NCBI GenBank assembly: GCA_035442025.1
Contig: DAORPQ010000014.1
Coordinates: forward strand, 1 to 49,013
Reading direction: 5' to 3'
Source of the DNA: Competibacter_A sp003527885
GTDB taxonomy: Bacteria > Pseudomonadota > Gammaproteobacteria > Competibacterales > Competibacteraceae
Length of the DNA: 49,013 nt
The stretch's first letter is position 1. Each line of letters opens with the position of its first letter. Below the pieces are notes generated by a model. It ran no database searches, was not told the origin of the DNA, and saw only the letters and a program-made list of their open reading frames with translations. Shown in pieces: positions 6,786 through 15,404 of this stretch. The translations under genes were made by a program, and so were the position numbers.

Positions 6786-7949
6786 CTAATCCAACGCCCG
6801 CGCCAGATCGGCGATGAGATCTTCAACGTCCTCGATCCCCACCGACAGCCGCACCAAACCGTCATCGAACCCCAACTGCCGGCGCACCTGCGGCGGCACC
6901 GAAGCGTGGGTCATGAGCGCCGGATGCTCGATCAGGCTTTCCACGCCCCCCAAACTCTCCGCCAAGGCAAATACTTGACAGCGGGCCAGAAACCGCGACA
7001 CCTCCGCCAGATCGCCGCGCATCACCGCGCCGATCATGCCGCCGAAGCCGCCGCCCATCTGGCGGCGGGCCAGCCCGTGTTGCGGGTGGCTCGGCAAACC
7101 GGGATAGAGCACCCGTTCTATTTTCGGATGTTGCTCCAGCCAACTGGCGATTCGCAGCGCGTTGGCGCTGTGGCGCTCCATGCGCAAGCTCAAGGTCTTC
7201 AAACCGCGCAAAGCAAGAAAGCTGTCGAAGGGGCCGGCGATCCCACCGATGGCGTTTTGCAGATAAGTCAGCCGCTCGACCAGCTCCCGGCCGCGACAGA
7301 CCACCATGCCGCCGATGATGTCGGAATGGCCGTTCAAATACTTGGTGGCGGAATGCAGCACGATATCGAAGCCGTATTCCAGCGGCCGCTGCGCCCACGG
7401 CGTGGCGAAAGTGTTGTCGGCCACGGTCAGGATGCCGCGCCCGCGGGCCACGGTGGCGACCATTTCCAAATCCACCAGCTTCAACAACGGATTGCTGGGG
7501 CTTTCGACCCAGATCATCCGGGTTTGCGGGGTCAGAACCGCTTCCAGCGCCCGCTGATCCCGCAGGTCGGAATAGGAGAAGCTCAAGCCGGCGCTACGCC
7601 GTCGCACCTGCTCGAACAAGCGCCGCGTGCCGCCGTAAATATCATCCAGCGCCACCAAATGATCCCCGGTATCCAGCAGCTCCAACACCGTCGCGGTGGC
7701 GGCCAATCCCGAGGCGAAAGCGAACCCGGCGTCGCCGCTTTCCAAATCGGCCACGCAGCGTTCGTAGGCGAAGCGGGTCGGGTTCTGGCTGCGCGAATAC
7801 TCGAAACCCCGATGCACGCCCGGACTGGATTGCACGTAGGTCGAGGTCGCGTAAATCGGCGTCACCACCGCGCCGGTACTCGGATCGGGCGACTGGCCGG
7901 CGTGTACGGCGCGGGTGGCGAAACCAAGAGAAGGAGAGGAGTCGGTCAT
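6786..7949 (-). CDS. Trans-sulfuration PLP enzyme (cystathionine gamma-synthase/lyase family)
   Basis: The 387-residue protein is a Cys/Met-metabolism PLP enzyme. The start 'TRAVHAGQSPDPSTGAVVTP', the 'YSRSQNPTR' segment, 'FASGLAATATVLELL' and the PLP lysine in 'LHSATKYLNGHSD' are diagnostic. The C-terminal 'ESLGGVESLIEHPALMTHAS' and 'VRLSVGIED' complete the fold. The family includes cystathionine gamma-synthase, cystathionine gamma- and beta-lyases and O-succinylhomoserine sulfhydrylase, which cannot be separated reliably by eye. The start at 7949 gives the normal family N-terminus; the frame continues upstream without homology. It converges with oxyR. Cytosolic; methionine/cysteine interconversion is expected. 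Confidence 0.9.
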   Translation of the reverse strand: MTDSSPSLGFATRAVHAGQSPDPSTGAVVTPIYATSTYVQSSPGVHRGFEYSRSQNPTRFAYERCVADLESGDAGFAFASGLAATATVLELLDTGDHLVALDDIYGGTRRLFEQVRRRSAGLSFSYSDLRDQRALEAVLTPQTRMIWVESPSNPLLKLVDLEMVATVARGRGILTVADNTFATPWAQRPLEYGFDIVLHSATKYLNGHSDIIGGMVVCRGRELVERLTYLQNAIGGIAGPFDSFLALRGLKTLSLRMERHSANALRIASWLEQHPKIERVLYPGLPSHPQHGLARRQMGGGFGGMIGAVMRGDLAEVSRFLARCQVFALAESLGGVESLIEHPALMTHASVPPQVRRQLGFDDGLVRLSVGIEDVEDLIADLARALD

Positions 7950-8043
7950 GGTCGAAGCCTTGAAAAAATGGGTTGCTGCCGGAGAATTTCGAAGGGGGAT
8001 CGGCCGCCTTACCCCAGAGCCGCATCGCCGTTTTTCTCCGATA

Positions 8044-8083
8044 AAGCGGGTGAAACGCCATAATATCGGCATCACACCCGCTT
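8044..8083. promoter_or_regulatory. Inverted repeat in the tenA promoter region
   Basis: Perfect 9-bp arms AAGCGGGTG (8044-8052) and CACCCGCTT (8075-8083) flank a 22-nt AT-rich centre that includes CATAATAT, a possible -10 element. It ends about 16 nt before the tenA start, overlapping its leader. It could be an operator or a leader hairpin. It does not match the TPP riboswitch consensus. Confidence 0.35.
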
Positions 8084-8099
8084 GATAAAGGAATCCCGC

Positions 8100-8723
8100 A
8101 TGGCGCTCTCGGACACGCTCTGGCAAGCCAACGCCGATCTGGCTCAAGCTTGCCTCAACCAACCCTTCGTGCAAGGCATCGGCAACGGTTCGCTGCCCCG
8201 GTCGCGCTTCGCCTGGTACATCGGGCAGGATGCGTTCTACCTGCAAGCCTTCGCCCGCGCCTACACCATCGCCGCCGCCAAGGCGCCGGACTGGATCGGC
8301 TTTCGGAAACTACACGAACTGGCGGGCGGCGTGTTTCAGGAACTGGAGCTTCACCACGTGATCGCCACGGCGTGGGAACTGGATCTGGACCGTATAACAC
8401 CGGGTCTGTCCACCCGGCGCTATATCGACTTTTTGTTGGCCACGGCCTGGGGACAGGAAACCGGCATCACCCTCGCGGCCATGACGCCGTGCATGAGGCT
8501 CTACGCTTGGCTGGGCCAGCAATTGGCTCGCCGCCAAGGACAAGCTCAGGCCTACAGCGACTGGATAACGACTTACAGCAGCGCCGACTTCGACCAGTTG
8601 GCGGCCCGGCTGGAACGATTGCTCGACCGCTATACCCCGGACACGCCGGCGGCTTTCGAGGCTTATCGTTACGCGATGCAATGCGAAATCGACTTTTTTC
8701 AAGCGTCTTGGCGGGCGGCCTGA
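8100..8723 (+). CDS. tenA: TenA/thiaminase II family protein
   Basis: The 207-residue helical protein matches the TenA/THI-4 family, which hydrolyses aminopyrimidine intermediates for thiamine salvage. Characteristic features are the N-terminal 'FVQGIGNGSLPRSRFAWYIGQDAFYL', an 'E..HH' segment after residue 80, the 'MTPCMRLYAWLG' segment with the family cysteine at residue 131, and a C-terminal 'MQCEIDFFQASW' carrying the usual acidic residue. ATG 8100 has AAAGGA 7 nt upstream; the in-frame TTG 8082 has no advantage. No thiamine operon is adjacent and no TPP riboswitch was found. Some TenA-like proteins (TenA_E) have diverged functions, so the exact substrate is unproven. Confidence 0.87.
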   Translation: MALSDTLWQANADLAQACLNQPFVQGIGNGSLPRSRFAWYIGQDAFYLQAFARAYTIAAAKAPDWIGFRKLHELAGGVFQELELHHVIATAWELDLDRITPGLSTRRYIDFLLATAWGQETGITLAAMTPCMRLYAWLGQQLARRQGQAQAYSDWITTYSSADFDQLAARLERLLDRYTPDTPAAFEAYRYAMQCEIDFFQASWRAA

Positions 8724-8766
8724 GACGGGCAAGATCGCCCGCCAGCGCGGTGTCGGACACCCTCTC

Positions 8767-9516
8767 TTACACCAGCCAAATCAGGCTAGCCATCCGTCCG
8801 GTGTCACCGGTTCGACGGTAAGAGAAAAAGCGCTCGGCATCAAGAAAGGTACAGGAATGCCCGCCGTAAATCGCCGTCACGAACAGGCGGCGCAGTTGGA
8901 GTCGCGCCAAACCGTAAATATCCGCCAGCCAACGACCGTCGTTGAGAGAGGGATAGAAAAAATGGCCATTCGCCCTATCCTGCGCCAAAAAAGCGGTGCG
9001 CACTTCATCGCCGACCTCGAATGCCGTGGGACCGATGGCCGGCCCCAACCACGCCAGCAGCTCCATCGGCGGCACCTTCAGCCGCGCCACGGTCGCGGCG
9101 ATCACCCCGGCGACCAGCCCGCGCCAACCGGCATGAACGGCGGCCACCACCGTACCGGCGCGATCACACAATAAGATCGGCAAACAATCGGCGGTCAGCA
9201 CCACGCACGGTTTGCCGGGTTCGCGGGTCCAGGCGGCATCGGCGGCGACCGGATCGACAACCGTCTCGGCGGCCACCACCTGATTGCCGTGGACTTGTTG
9301 CAACCAAGCCGGCTCGGAGGGGTAGCCCGCCACCGCCGCCAGCCGCCGCCGGTTTTCGGTGACGTGGAGCGACGCATCGCCGACGTGGCAGGCCAAGTTC
9401 AAACTCTCGTAGGGTGGCGCGCTGGCCCCGCCCCGGCGAGTCGTGCTCACCGCCAATACGCCCGGAGGGGTCGGCCAGGCCGGCACGATCAGATGTTCGA
9501 GTTTGAGTTCGTTCAT
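8767..9516 (-). CDS. pgeF: PgeF/YfiH purine nucleoside phosphorylase family (laccase domain)
   Basis: The 249-residue protein belongs to the YfiH/PgeF family (formerly 'multicopper polyphenol oxidase'), now known to act as a zinc-dependent purine nucleoside phosphorylase/adenosine deaminase and linked to peptidoglycan editing. Zinc ligands are visible in 'LQQVHGNQV', 'LTADCLPILLCD' and 'VAAVHAGWRGLVAGV'. The C-terminus 'SYRRTGDTGRMASLIWL' is conserved. It overlaps the 3' end of rluD by 4 nt, the usual rluD-pgeF (yfiI-yfiH) operon of gammaproteobacteria. Confidence 0.92.
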   Translation of the reverse strand: MNELKLEHLIVPAWPTPPGVLAVSTTRRGGASAPPYESLNLACHVGDASLHVTENRRRLAAVAGYPSEPAWLQQVHGNQVVAAETVVDPVAADAAWTREPGKPCVVLTADCLPILLCDRAGTVVAAVHAGWRGLVAGVIAATVARLKVPPMELLAWLGPAIGPTAFEVGDEVRTAFLAQDRANGHFFYPSLNDGRWLADIYGLARLQLRRLFVTAIYGGHSCTFLDAERFFSYRRTGDTGRMASLIWLV

Positions 9517-10469
9517 GCTGGATCTCCATTCTCGCGCAAAGCCGCCAACAAGCCCGCCAAGTCAGGGGGAATATCAGCCCGCCATTCCAACCGCTCGCCG
9601 CTGACGGGATGCGTCAAGGCCAGCCGCGCGGCATGTAGCGCTTGGCGATGGAAGTTTCGAATCGCTTCCAGACACTGGAGCGACGCTTCGGGGGGCAAGC
9701 GCGGCCGGCCCCCGTAAACCGGATCACCCAACAGCGGCAGCCGAAGATGCGCCAGATGAACCCGAATCTGATGGGTGCGGCCGGTTTCCAGCTTGACCCG
9801 CAACAAGGTGTGGGCGCGAAACCGGTGCAGCACCCGGTAGTGAGTCACCGCCGGCTTGCCGCCCGCCACCACCGCCATCCGCTGCCGGTCGACGGGGTGG
9901 CGGCCGATGGGCGCCTCCACCGTGCCGCCCGCCACCGGCGTTCCGTTGACCACCGCCAGATACTCCCGCTCGATGCGCCGCGCCTGCAACTGTTCGACCA
10001 ATGCGGCGTGGGCGCGCAGGCTGCGAGCGACCACCAGCAAGCCGGTGGTATCCTTGTCCAAGCGGTGCACCAGCCCGGCGCGCGGCAGCGCGGCCAGTTC
10101 GGGGGCGTGATGGAGCAGCGCATTGACCAAGGTGCCGTCGCGGTTGCCCGCGGCGGGATGCGCCACCAGTCCGGCCGGTTTGTCGATCACCAGCACGTCT
10201 TCATCCTGATAGCAGATCGCCAGCGGGATGTCTTGCGCGAGCGCGCAGGTCTCCGGTTCCAACACCGGTTCCCCGCTGACGGTTTCTCCGCCGGCCACCG
10301 GATCGCGGGGCCGGCAAACCCGACCGTCCACCCGCAACTGACCGGCTTTGAGCCACTGCTGCAAGCGGCTGCGCGAATAGGCCGGCAGCAGCGCCGCCAA
10401 CGCCTGATCGAGCCGCATCCCCGCGCAATCAGCGGGTATTTGACAAGCGATGCGTTCGCCGGCCGCCAT
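9513..10469 (-). CDS. rluD: 23S rRNA pseudouridine synthase RluD
   Basis: The 318-residue protein has an N-terminal S4 RNA-binding domain (GMRLDQALAALLPAYSRSRL) and a RluA-type catalytic domain. The catalytic Asp lies in 'GLVHRLDKDTTGLLVVA', with 'LETGRTHQIRVHLAHL' and 'LLGDPVYGG' downstream. It isomerises uridines in helix 69 of 23S rRNA (positions 1911/1915/1917 in E. coli). I use ATG 10469, where the family N-terminus begins; the frame extends upstream into the divergent bamD region without homology. It is followed by pgeF (4-nt overlap) and is divergent from bamD, the standard arrangement. Confidence 0.93.
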   Translation of the reverse strand: MAAGERIACQIPADCAGMRLDQALAALLPAYSRSRLQQWLKAGQLRVDGRVCRPRDPVAGGETVSGEPVLEPETCALAQDIPLAICYQDEDVLVIDKPAGLVAHPAAGNRDGTLVNALLHHAPELAALPRAGLVHRLDKDTTGLLVVARSLRAHAALVEQLQARRIEREYLAVVNGTPVAGGTVEAPIGRHPVDRQRMAVVAGGKPAVTHYRVLHRFRAHTLLRVKLETGRTHQIRVHLAHLRLPLLGDPVYGGRPRLPPEASLQCLEAIRNFHRQALHAARLALTHPVSGERLEWRADIPPDLAGLLAALRENGDPA

Positions 10470-10536
10470 GATGGTTTTTGACGGTTCGAGCGTTATACTG
10501 GTCCAAATCCATCCTACCTCCGACAATTGCCGTTTC

Positions 10537-11340
10537 ATGCCGTCATCCATGCGCCGCACATCAAAACTGTTTCTCGCCGGCCCTCTCACGGCCGCGCTGC
10601 TCGCGGGTTGCTCGCTGCTTCCCGAAAAAATCGACGAAACCAAGAACTGGTCGGCCCAGCAGCTCTACAGCGAAGCCAAGAGTTCCATGAACGATGGTAA
10701 CTACAAGACCGCGCTGGAATATCTGGACAAAATCCAGGCCCGTTACCCGTTCGGGCGCTTCGCCCAGCAAGCGCAGATCGACACCCTCTTCATCCAATAC
10801 CGGGACAACGAACCCGATGCGGCCATCGCCGCCGCCGACCGTTTCATCCAGGCCAATCCGCGCCATCCGTATGTGGATTATGCCTATTACATGAAAGCGC
10901 TGGTCAATTTCAACCGCAGCAACACCTTGATCGAACGGTTGGCCCCGAGCGATCGCGCCAAAACCGACACCGCCACCGCCCGTCAGTCCTACAGCGACTT
11001 CGCCGAACTGGTCCGCAAGTTCCCCAACAGCAAATACGCCGAGGACTCGCGGCAGCGGATGCTGTTCTTGCACAACAACCTGGCGGCTTACGAGGTCAAC
11101 GTGGCCGATTATTACCTGCGGCGGGGCGCTTACGTCGCGGCGGTCAACCGGGCCAAATACGTCGTGGAAACCTACGCGCGCACGCCGGCTTCCGCCGATG
11201 CGCTGAGCATCATGACGCGAGCCTACGTCAAGATGGGGATGCCGCAGCTTGCCGCCGACAGCCTGCGGGTGCTGGAGCGCAATTATCCGCAATCCCCAGA
11301 TTTGCCCAAGCTGAGCGCGCTGGTCAAGAGCGCGGGCTGA
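10537..11340 (+). CDS. bamD: Outer-membrane assembly lipoprotein BamD
   Basis: The 267-residue lipoprotein has an n-region MRRTSK, a hydrophobic core and lipobox LLAG-C (Cys25 from ATG 10537). The mature part is built of TPR-like helices: 'YKTALEYLDKIQARYPFGRFAQQAQID', 'RFIQANPRHPYVDYAYYMKAL', and 'YAEDSRQRMLFLHNNLAAYEVNVADYY'. BamD is the essential BAM-complex subunit that, with BamA, inserts beta-barrel proteins. Starts at 10537 or 10549 are both possible; neither has a strong SD. A TATACT at 10494-10499 is a candidate -10. It is divergent from rluD, as in other gammaproteobacteria. Confidence 0.93.
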   Translation: MPSSMRRTSKLFLAGPLTAALLAGCSLLPEKIDETKNWSAQQLYSEAKSSMNDGNYKTALEYLDKIQARYPFGRFAQQAQIDTLFIQYRDNEPDAAIAAADRFIQANPRHPYVDYAYYMKALVNFNRSNTLIERLAPSDRAKTDTATARQSYSDFAELVRKFPNSKYAEDSRQRMLFLHNNLAAYEVNVADYYLRRGAYVAAVNRAKYVVETYARTPASADALSIMTRAYVKMGMPQLAADSLRVLERNYPQSPDLPKLSALVKSAG

Positions 11341-11426
11341 TTGGCTTATTTCCATTTCTCCGCTCGAACGCGGCAGGCGTTTTCCAAGCTTTATCCGCCG
11401 GTTGCCGATCACCGTGAGGGTCCGCC

Positions 11427-11948
11427 ATGTGGGATTTTTTCGAAACCGTACGCCACCGCCATTCGATCCGCAAATACCAACCGGACATGGCGGTCGAACC
11501 CGAGAAGCTGTCCGCCATCCTGGAAATGGCCTGCGCGGCCCCTTCGGCGGGCGATTTGCAGGCGTACCGCATCATCGTGGTGCGCGATCTGGCCGACCGG
11601 CAAATGCTGGTGAACAGTTGCCACCAGCAAAATTTCATTGCCGAGGCTCCGGTCTGTCTGGTGTTCTGCGCCGATCCGGCCCGTTCGGAAAGCGTCTTTA
11701 GCGAGCGCGGCGCCAAGTTATACGCCCTGCAAGATGCCACCATCGCCGCCACCTACGCCCAACTGGCCATCGTCGCCGCCGGCATGGGTTCTACCTGGGT
11801 CGGCTATTTCGAGGAAGACAAGCTCCGCGAGATCTTGAAACTGGAGTCGGGCTTGGTGCCGGTCGCGCTGTTGAGCCTCGGCTATCCGGCCGAACTGCCC
11901 GAACCCAGCTCGCGCCGGCGCTTGGATGAAGTGGTGGCGTGGCGGTAG
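11427..11948 (+). CDS. Nitroreductase-family FMN oxidoreductase
   Basis: The 173-residue protein has the nitroreductase fold. 'VRHRHSIRKYQPD' supplies the N-terminal FMN-phosphate Arg/Ser motif, 'ACAAPSAGDLQAYRIIVV' is the classic second FMN segment, and 'VAAGMGSTWVGYF' with 'VALLSLGYPAE' forms the C-terminal core. Members transfer electrons from NAD(P)H to nitro, quinone or other acceptors; the real substrate cannot be deduced. It follows bamD by 86 bp with GAGGG as a weak SD. The short length is normal for the subfamily lacking the helical insert. Confidence 0.88.
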   Translation: MWDFFETVRHRHSIRKYQPDMAVEPEKLSAILEMACAAPSAGDLQAYRIIVVRDLADRQMLVNSCHQQNFIAEAPVCLVFCADPARSESVFSERGAKLYALQDATIAATYAQLAIVAAGMGSTWVGYFEEDKLREILKLESGLVPVALLSLGYPAELPEPSSRRRLDEVVAWR

Positions 11949-12011
11949 TGTCGGGCGTGCTACTCGCCGTTTTCACATTGCTGCATTGGATCTGTTGTAC
12001 CAAGGTGGCCG

Positions 12012-12533
12012 ATGCGAGTTCTCAATATCCACGAGCGCAAGCTCGATTCGGCTCCTAGCGCCATCGGCGCGCTGATCGATTCGCTCAGTTCGCCGACGGA
12101 TAGACTTTGGCCCCAGCATTCGTGGCCGCGAATGGCGTTTGATCGCGCGTTGGGCGTCGGCGCTTCAGGCGGACATGGCCCGATCAAATACTTCATCGAA
12201 TCTTATTCGCCCGGTCATTCCATCAAATTTCGATTTACCGATCCTAAAGGTTTTAACGGCTTTCATCGTTACGAAGTGATCGAGCTAACCGACGGGACGA
12301 CAGCATTACGCCACACTCTTGAAATGACTACCCATGGCTTTGCCAAGCTCGCTTGGCCCTTGGCGTTCCGCCCCCTGCACGACGCCTTGATCGAAGATTC
12401 GCTCGCAACCGCCGAGGCTTCTCTCGGACACTCTCCGACGCTACGCCAATGGTCCTTATGGGTTAGATTCCTGCGTTGGGTGTTCGCCAGTAAAAAAGCC
12501 CGACCGCAATCTCTATCTATCAAATGTTTATAG
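12012..12533 (+). CDS. SRPBCC/polyketide-cyclase-like protein
   Basis: A 173-residue protein with the hydrophobic-cavity SRPBCC signature. The N-terminal strand 'MRVLNIHERKLDSAP' is followed by 'IGALIDSLSS', then 'GPIKYFIESYSPGHSIKFRF' and 'GFNGFHRYEVIEL...TALRHTLEM', with a long C-terminal helix around 'FRPLHDALIEDSLATAEASL'. This resembles small lipid- or ligand-binding StAR-like proteins. No catalytic residues are recognisable and function is unknown. The SD is weak (AAGGTGG). The gene stands alone between the nitroreductase and a membrane-anchored protein. Confidence 0.7.
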   Translation: MRVLNIHERKLDSAPSAIGALIDSLSSPTDRLWPQHSWPRMAFDRALGVGASGGHGPIKYFIESYSPGHSIKFRFTDPKGFNGFHRYEVIELTDGTTALRHTLEMTTHGFAKLAWPLAFRPLHDALIEDSLATAEASLGHSPTLRQWSLWVRFLRWVFASKKARPQSLSIKCL

Positions 12534-12594
12534 AAACTTGCTCGGCCAAAGCGTGACAATGCCACCAATCACCTGAAGTCACCCACCAATAGCA

Positions 12595-13254
12595 ATGCGC
12601 CTTTATCCGATGCTTTTCGTCATGGGCTGCGGCGTCGCGACCGGCCTCACCTACTCGGTCATGAACGCTCGCTTGAGCGACGCTTACGCCACGGTCTCGA
12701 CGCTGGAAAAGGAAGTCTCGCGCAAGGAATCGGAGCTGCTGGGTTACACCAAATACACCAGCTATCTGACCGTCGGCAAACAATCGCTCGCCGAGCAGAT
12801 GAAGCTGCTGACCGCGACCATGGTCCGCGAGGAAGGCGTCACGCAGGTCATCGAACGGTCGCTGCTCGGACTGTCATCGACCGGCACGGTCGCGATTTGG
12901 TACTCGGTCGAATACTCGTTCGGCTTCGACCTACAACCCGACAGCTACGACGTGCGGCCCACGGATTCCGGTATCGCGATTCACGTCAAGAACCCGGCCT
13001 TGGTGGCGACGCCCGCGATCACCCATTTGAGGTACAAAATCCTTTCGGGCGGCCTGTTCACCGACGAGCAAAGCGCGATACTGCGGCTGTACGAAGAAGC
13101 GTCGAAGACCGCCAAAGAGCAAGGCGCGGCGATGGCCTCCGATAGCGCCGTCGTCGCCCTCTGCGAAAAGCGCTTGATCGCCTTCCTGCACGATTTTCTC
13201 GCCAAACAGCCCGGCGTGAAAATCGTGCCGCAGATCAGCGTGGTTTACCGGTAG
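12595..13254 (+). CDS. Membrane-anchored DUF4230-like protein
   Basis: A 219-residue protein with an N-terminal membrane segment (YPMLFVMGCGVATGLTYSV), a short coiled-coil-prone stretch (SDAYATVSTLEKEVSRKESEL), then an alpha/beta domain containing 'GTVAIWYSVEYSFGFDLQPDSYDVR' and 'GIAIHVKNPALVATPAI'. The pattern 'v.Y...y..GfDl' followed by 'i.v.lP.p.i' resembles DUF4230. It is probably anchored in the inner membrane with the domain outside. Function is unknown. It has no clear SD and no operon partner; the next gene is convergent. Confidence 0.6.
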   Translation: MRLYPMLFVMGCGVATGLTYSVMNARLSDAYATVSTLEKEVSRKESELLGYTKYTSYLTVGKQSLAEQMKLLTATMVREEGVTQVIERSLLGLSSTGTVAIWYSVEYSFGFDLQPDSYDVRPTDSGIAIHVKNPALVATPAITHLRYKILSGGLFTDEQSAILRLYEEASKTAKEQGAAMASDSAVVALCEKRLIAFLHDFLAKQPGVKIVPQISVVYR

Positions 13255-13308
13255 TTCGAGTGCCGTACCGGCGGCCTCTGAAGCCGGTGATGGCGGCGAC
13301 AAGCCCGT

Positions 13309-14496
13309 TCAACGCGCCCGCTGCAAGGCCCGAATCCCCTGCTCCAAGCCTTCCAGGGTCAGCGGGAACATCCGCTCGCCCAGCAATCCTTGAACCATCT
13401 GGATCGACGGCACGTAGCTCCAACGGTTTTGCGGCTGCGGGTTGAGCCAGATGGCGCGCGGATAAGTCGCCAGCAGCCGGCTCAGCCAGACCTCGCCGGC
13501 TTCGGGGTTGAAGTGTTCGACGCTGCCGCCTGGATAAGTGATTTCATAGGGGCTCATGGTGGCGTCGCCGACCAGGATCAGTTTGTAATCGTGGCCGAAG
13601 GTGTTCAGCACCGTCAGCGTCTCGGTCTTTTCGGTGTAGCGGCGGCGGTTGTCCTTCCACAGTCCCTCGTACACCATGTTGTGAAAGTAGAAATATTCCA
13701 GGTGCTTGAACTCGGTGCGCGCCGCCGAGAACAGTTCCTCGCAGACTCGAACGTGGTCGTCCATCGAACCGCCCACATCCAAAAACAATAACACCTTCAC
13801 CGCGTTGTGCCGCTCCGGCACCATCTTCAGCTCCAGATAGCCGGCATTGCGCGCGGTGGAACGGATAGTGTCGTCGAGGTCCAGCTCCTCGGCCGCCCCT
13901 TCCCGCGCGAAGCGGCGCAAGCGGCGTAGGGCGATTTTGATGTTGCGGGTGCCGAGTTCGACGGTGTCGTCCAGATTGCGAAATTCGCGGCGGTCCCACA
14001 CCTTGACCGCGCGGCGGTGGCGCGATTCTTCTTGACCGATGCGGATGCCTTCCGGGTTATAACCGTAAGCGCCAAAAGGCGACTTGCCGGCGGTGCCGAT
14101 CCACTTGTTGCCGCCCTGATGACGGCCTTCCTGTTCGGCCAGACGCTTGGCGAAAGTCTCCATCAACTTCTCCCAACCGCCCATTGCTTCGATCAGTTGT
14201 TTGTCCTCGTCGCTCAGCGTCAACTCCGCCAGCTTGTGCAACCACTCCACCGGCACCGCGGCGCCGATGATCTGGTCGAACAGCGTTTCCAGCCCCTTGA
14301 AATGGCTGCCGAACACTTGGTCGAAACGGTCGTAGTAGCGTTCGTCCTTCACCAGCGTCGCCCGCGCCAAATGATAAAATTCATCGATGCTGTGCGCGGT
14401 GACGCGCTGGCTCAACGCCTCCAGCAAGGTCAAGAACTCGGTCAGCGTGACCGGAAGGCCCGCCTTACGGAGCTTGGAGAAAAATTCGGTCATCAT
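13309..14496 (-). CDS. VWA (CoxE-like) domain protein partnering a MoxR ATPase
   Basis: The 395-residue protein has a helical N-terminus (FFSKLRKAGLPVTLTEFLTL), typical of CoxE-like VWA proteins, and a C-terminal von Willebrand A domain. The metal-binding MIDAS reads 'LLFLDVGGSMDDH', that is DxGGS rather than DxSxS; as far as I recall this is usual in this subfamily. A second conserved segment is 'LILVGDATMSPYEI'. It is the second gene after the MoxR-type AAA+ ATPase (56-bp gap). MoxR/VWA pairs act as chaperone-like systems for metal-cofactor insertion or complex maturation. The client is not evident here. Confidence 0.88.
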   Translation of the reverse strand: MMTEFFSKLRKAGLPVTLTEFLTLLEALSQRVTAHSIDEFYHLARATLVKDERYYDRFDQVFGSHFKGLETLFDQIIGAAVPVEWLHKLAELTLSDEDKQLIEAMGGWEKLMETFAKRLAEQEGRHQGGNKWIGTAGKSPFGAYGYNPEGIRIGQEESRHRRAVKVWDRREFRNLDDTVELGTRNIKIALRRLRRFAREGAAEELDLDDTIRSTARNAGYLELKMVPERHNAVKVLLFLDVGGSMDDHVRVCEELFSAARTEFKHLEYFYFHNMVYEGLWKDNRRRYTEKTETLTVLNTFGHDYKLILVGDATMSPYEITYPGGSVEHFNPEAGEVWLSRLLATYPRAIWLNPQPQNRWSYVPSIQMVQGLLGERMFPLTLEGLEQGIRALQRAR

Positions 14497-14552
14497 CGGC
14501 GGACCCTCTCAGCGTCGGACTCGCATCGGTCGGCAATCGCGGGGCGTCCACT

Positions 14553-15404
14553 TCAATCGCGCTTGCGCCGGCTCATAAACAGCAGCCGCTCGAACAGGTG
14601 CACGTCCTGCTCGTTCTTCAGCAGCGCGCCGTAGAGCGGGGGGATCAACTTGTGCTGGTCGCCGCGCAACGCTTCGGGCGGGATTTCTTCCGCCACCAGC
14701 AACTTGATCCAGTCCAGCAGTTCCGAGGTCGAAGGCCGTTTCTTCAAGCCCGGCACTTCGCGAATCTCGAAAAACGCCTCTAGCGCTTCGCTCAACAAGC
14801 GTTTTTTCAGGTTCGGATAATGGACGTTGACGATCCGTTCCATGGTCTCCTTGTCGGGAAAGCGGATGTAGTGGAAAAAGCAGCGGCGCAGGAACGCGTC
14901 CGGCAACTCCTTCTCGTTGTTGCTGGTGATGATGATGATCGGCCGCTGCCGGGCCTTGACTGTCTGTCGCGTCTCGTAAACGAAGAACTCCATCCGGTCG
15001 AGTTCGTGCAGCAAATCGTTGGGGAACTCGATGTCGGCCTTGTCGATCTCATCGATCAAGAGCACTGGCTGAACGTCGGCGGTAAACGCCTCCCACAGCT
15101 TGCCCTTGACGATGTAATTGCCGATGTCGTGCACCCGCGCATCGCCCAGTTGCGAATCGCGCAGCCGCGACACGGCGTCGTACTCGTACAAGCCTTGCTG
15201 GGCCTTGGTGGTGGATTTGATGTGCCATTGCAAGAAGGGCCGTTTCAGGGCGAGCGCGACTTCCTCGGCCAGTTGGGTCTTGCCGGTCCCCGGCTCGCCC
15301 TTCACCAGCAGCGGTCGGCCCAAGGTGACGGCGGCATTCACCGCCATCATCAGATCGTCGGTCGCAACGTAACGGTCGGTCCCACGAAAACGCGATTCGG
15401 ACAT
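14553..15404 (-). CDS. MoxR-family AAA+ ATPase
   Basis: The 283-residue ATPase has Walker A 'VKGEPGTGKTQLAEEVA', Walker B 'PVLLIDEIDKAD', sensor 1 'IIITSNNEKELPDAFLRRC' and a C-terminal lid domain. The DAFLRRCFFHYIRFP motif is typical of MoxR proteins. It starts at ATG 15404 with a strong SD (TGGAGGAG); longer frames upstream lack homology. It is followed by the VWA partner, the standard MoxR-VWA arrangement. The cellular client (for example an oxidoreductase) is unknown. Confidence 0.92.
   Translation of the reverse strand: MSESRFRGTDRYVATDDLMMAVNAAVTLGRPLLVKGEPGTGKTQLAEEVALALKRPFLQWHIKSTTKAQQGLYEYDAVSRLRDSQLGDARVHDIGNYIVKGKLWEAFTADVQPVLLIDEIDKADIEFPNDLLHELDRMEFFVYETRQTVKARQRPIIIITSNNEKELPDAFLRRCFFHYIRFPDKETMERIVNVHYPNLKKRLLSEALEAFFEIREVPGLKKRPSTSELLDWIKLLVAEEIPPEALRGDQHKLIPPLYGALLKNEQDVHLFERLLFMSRRKRD

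Noticed and set aside
7950..8099. Possible TPP riboswitch before tenA
   Set aside because: None of the TPP consensus (CUGAGA, ACCUGAUC, GCCAGCGUAGGGA-type) is present on the plus strand; only a simple palindrome is seen.
8724..8766. Small GC hairpins between tenA and pgeF
   Set aside because: Stems of only five base pairs with no T-run on either strand; not supportable as terminators.
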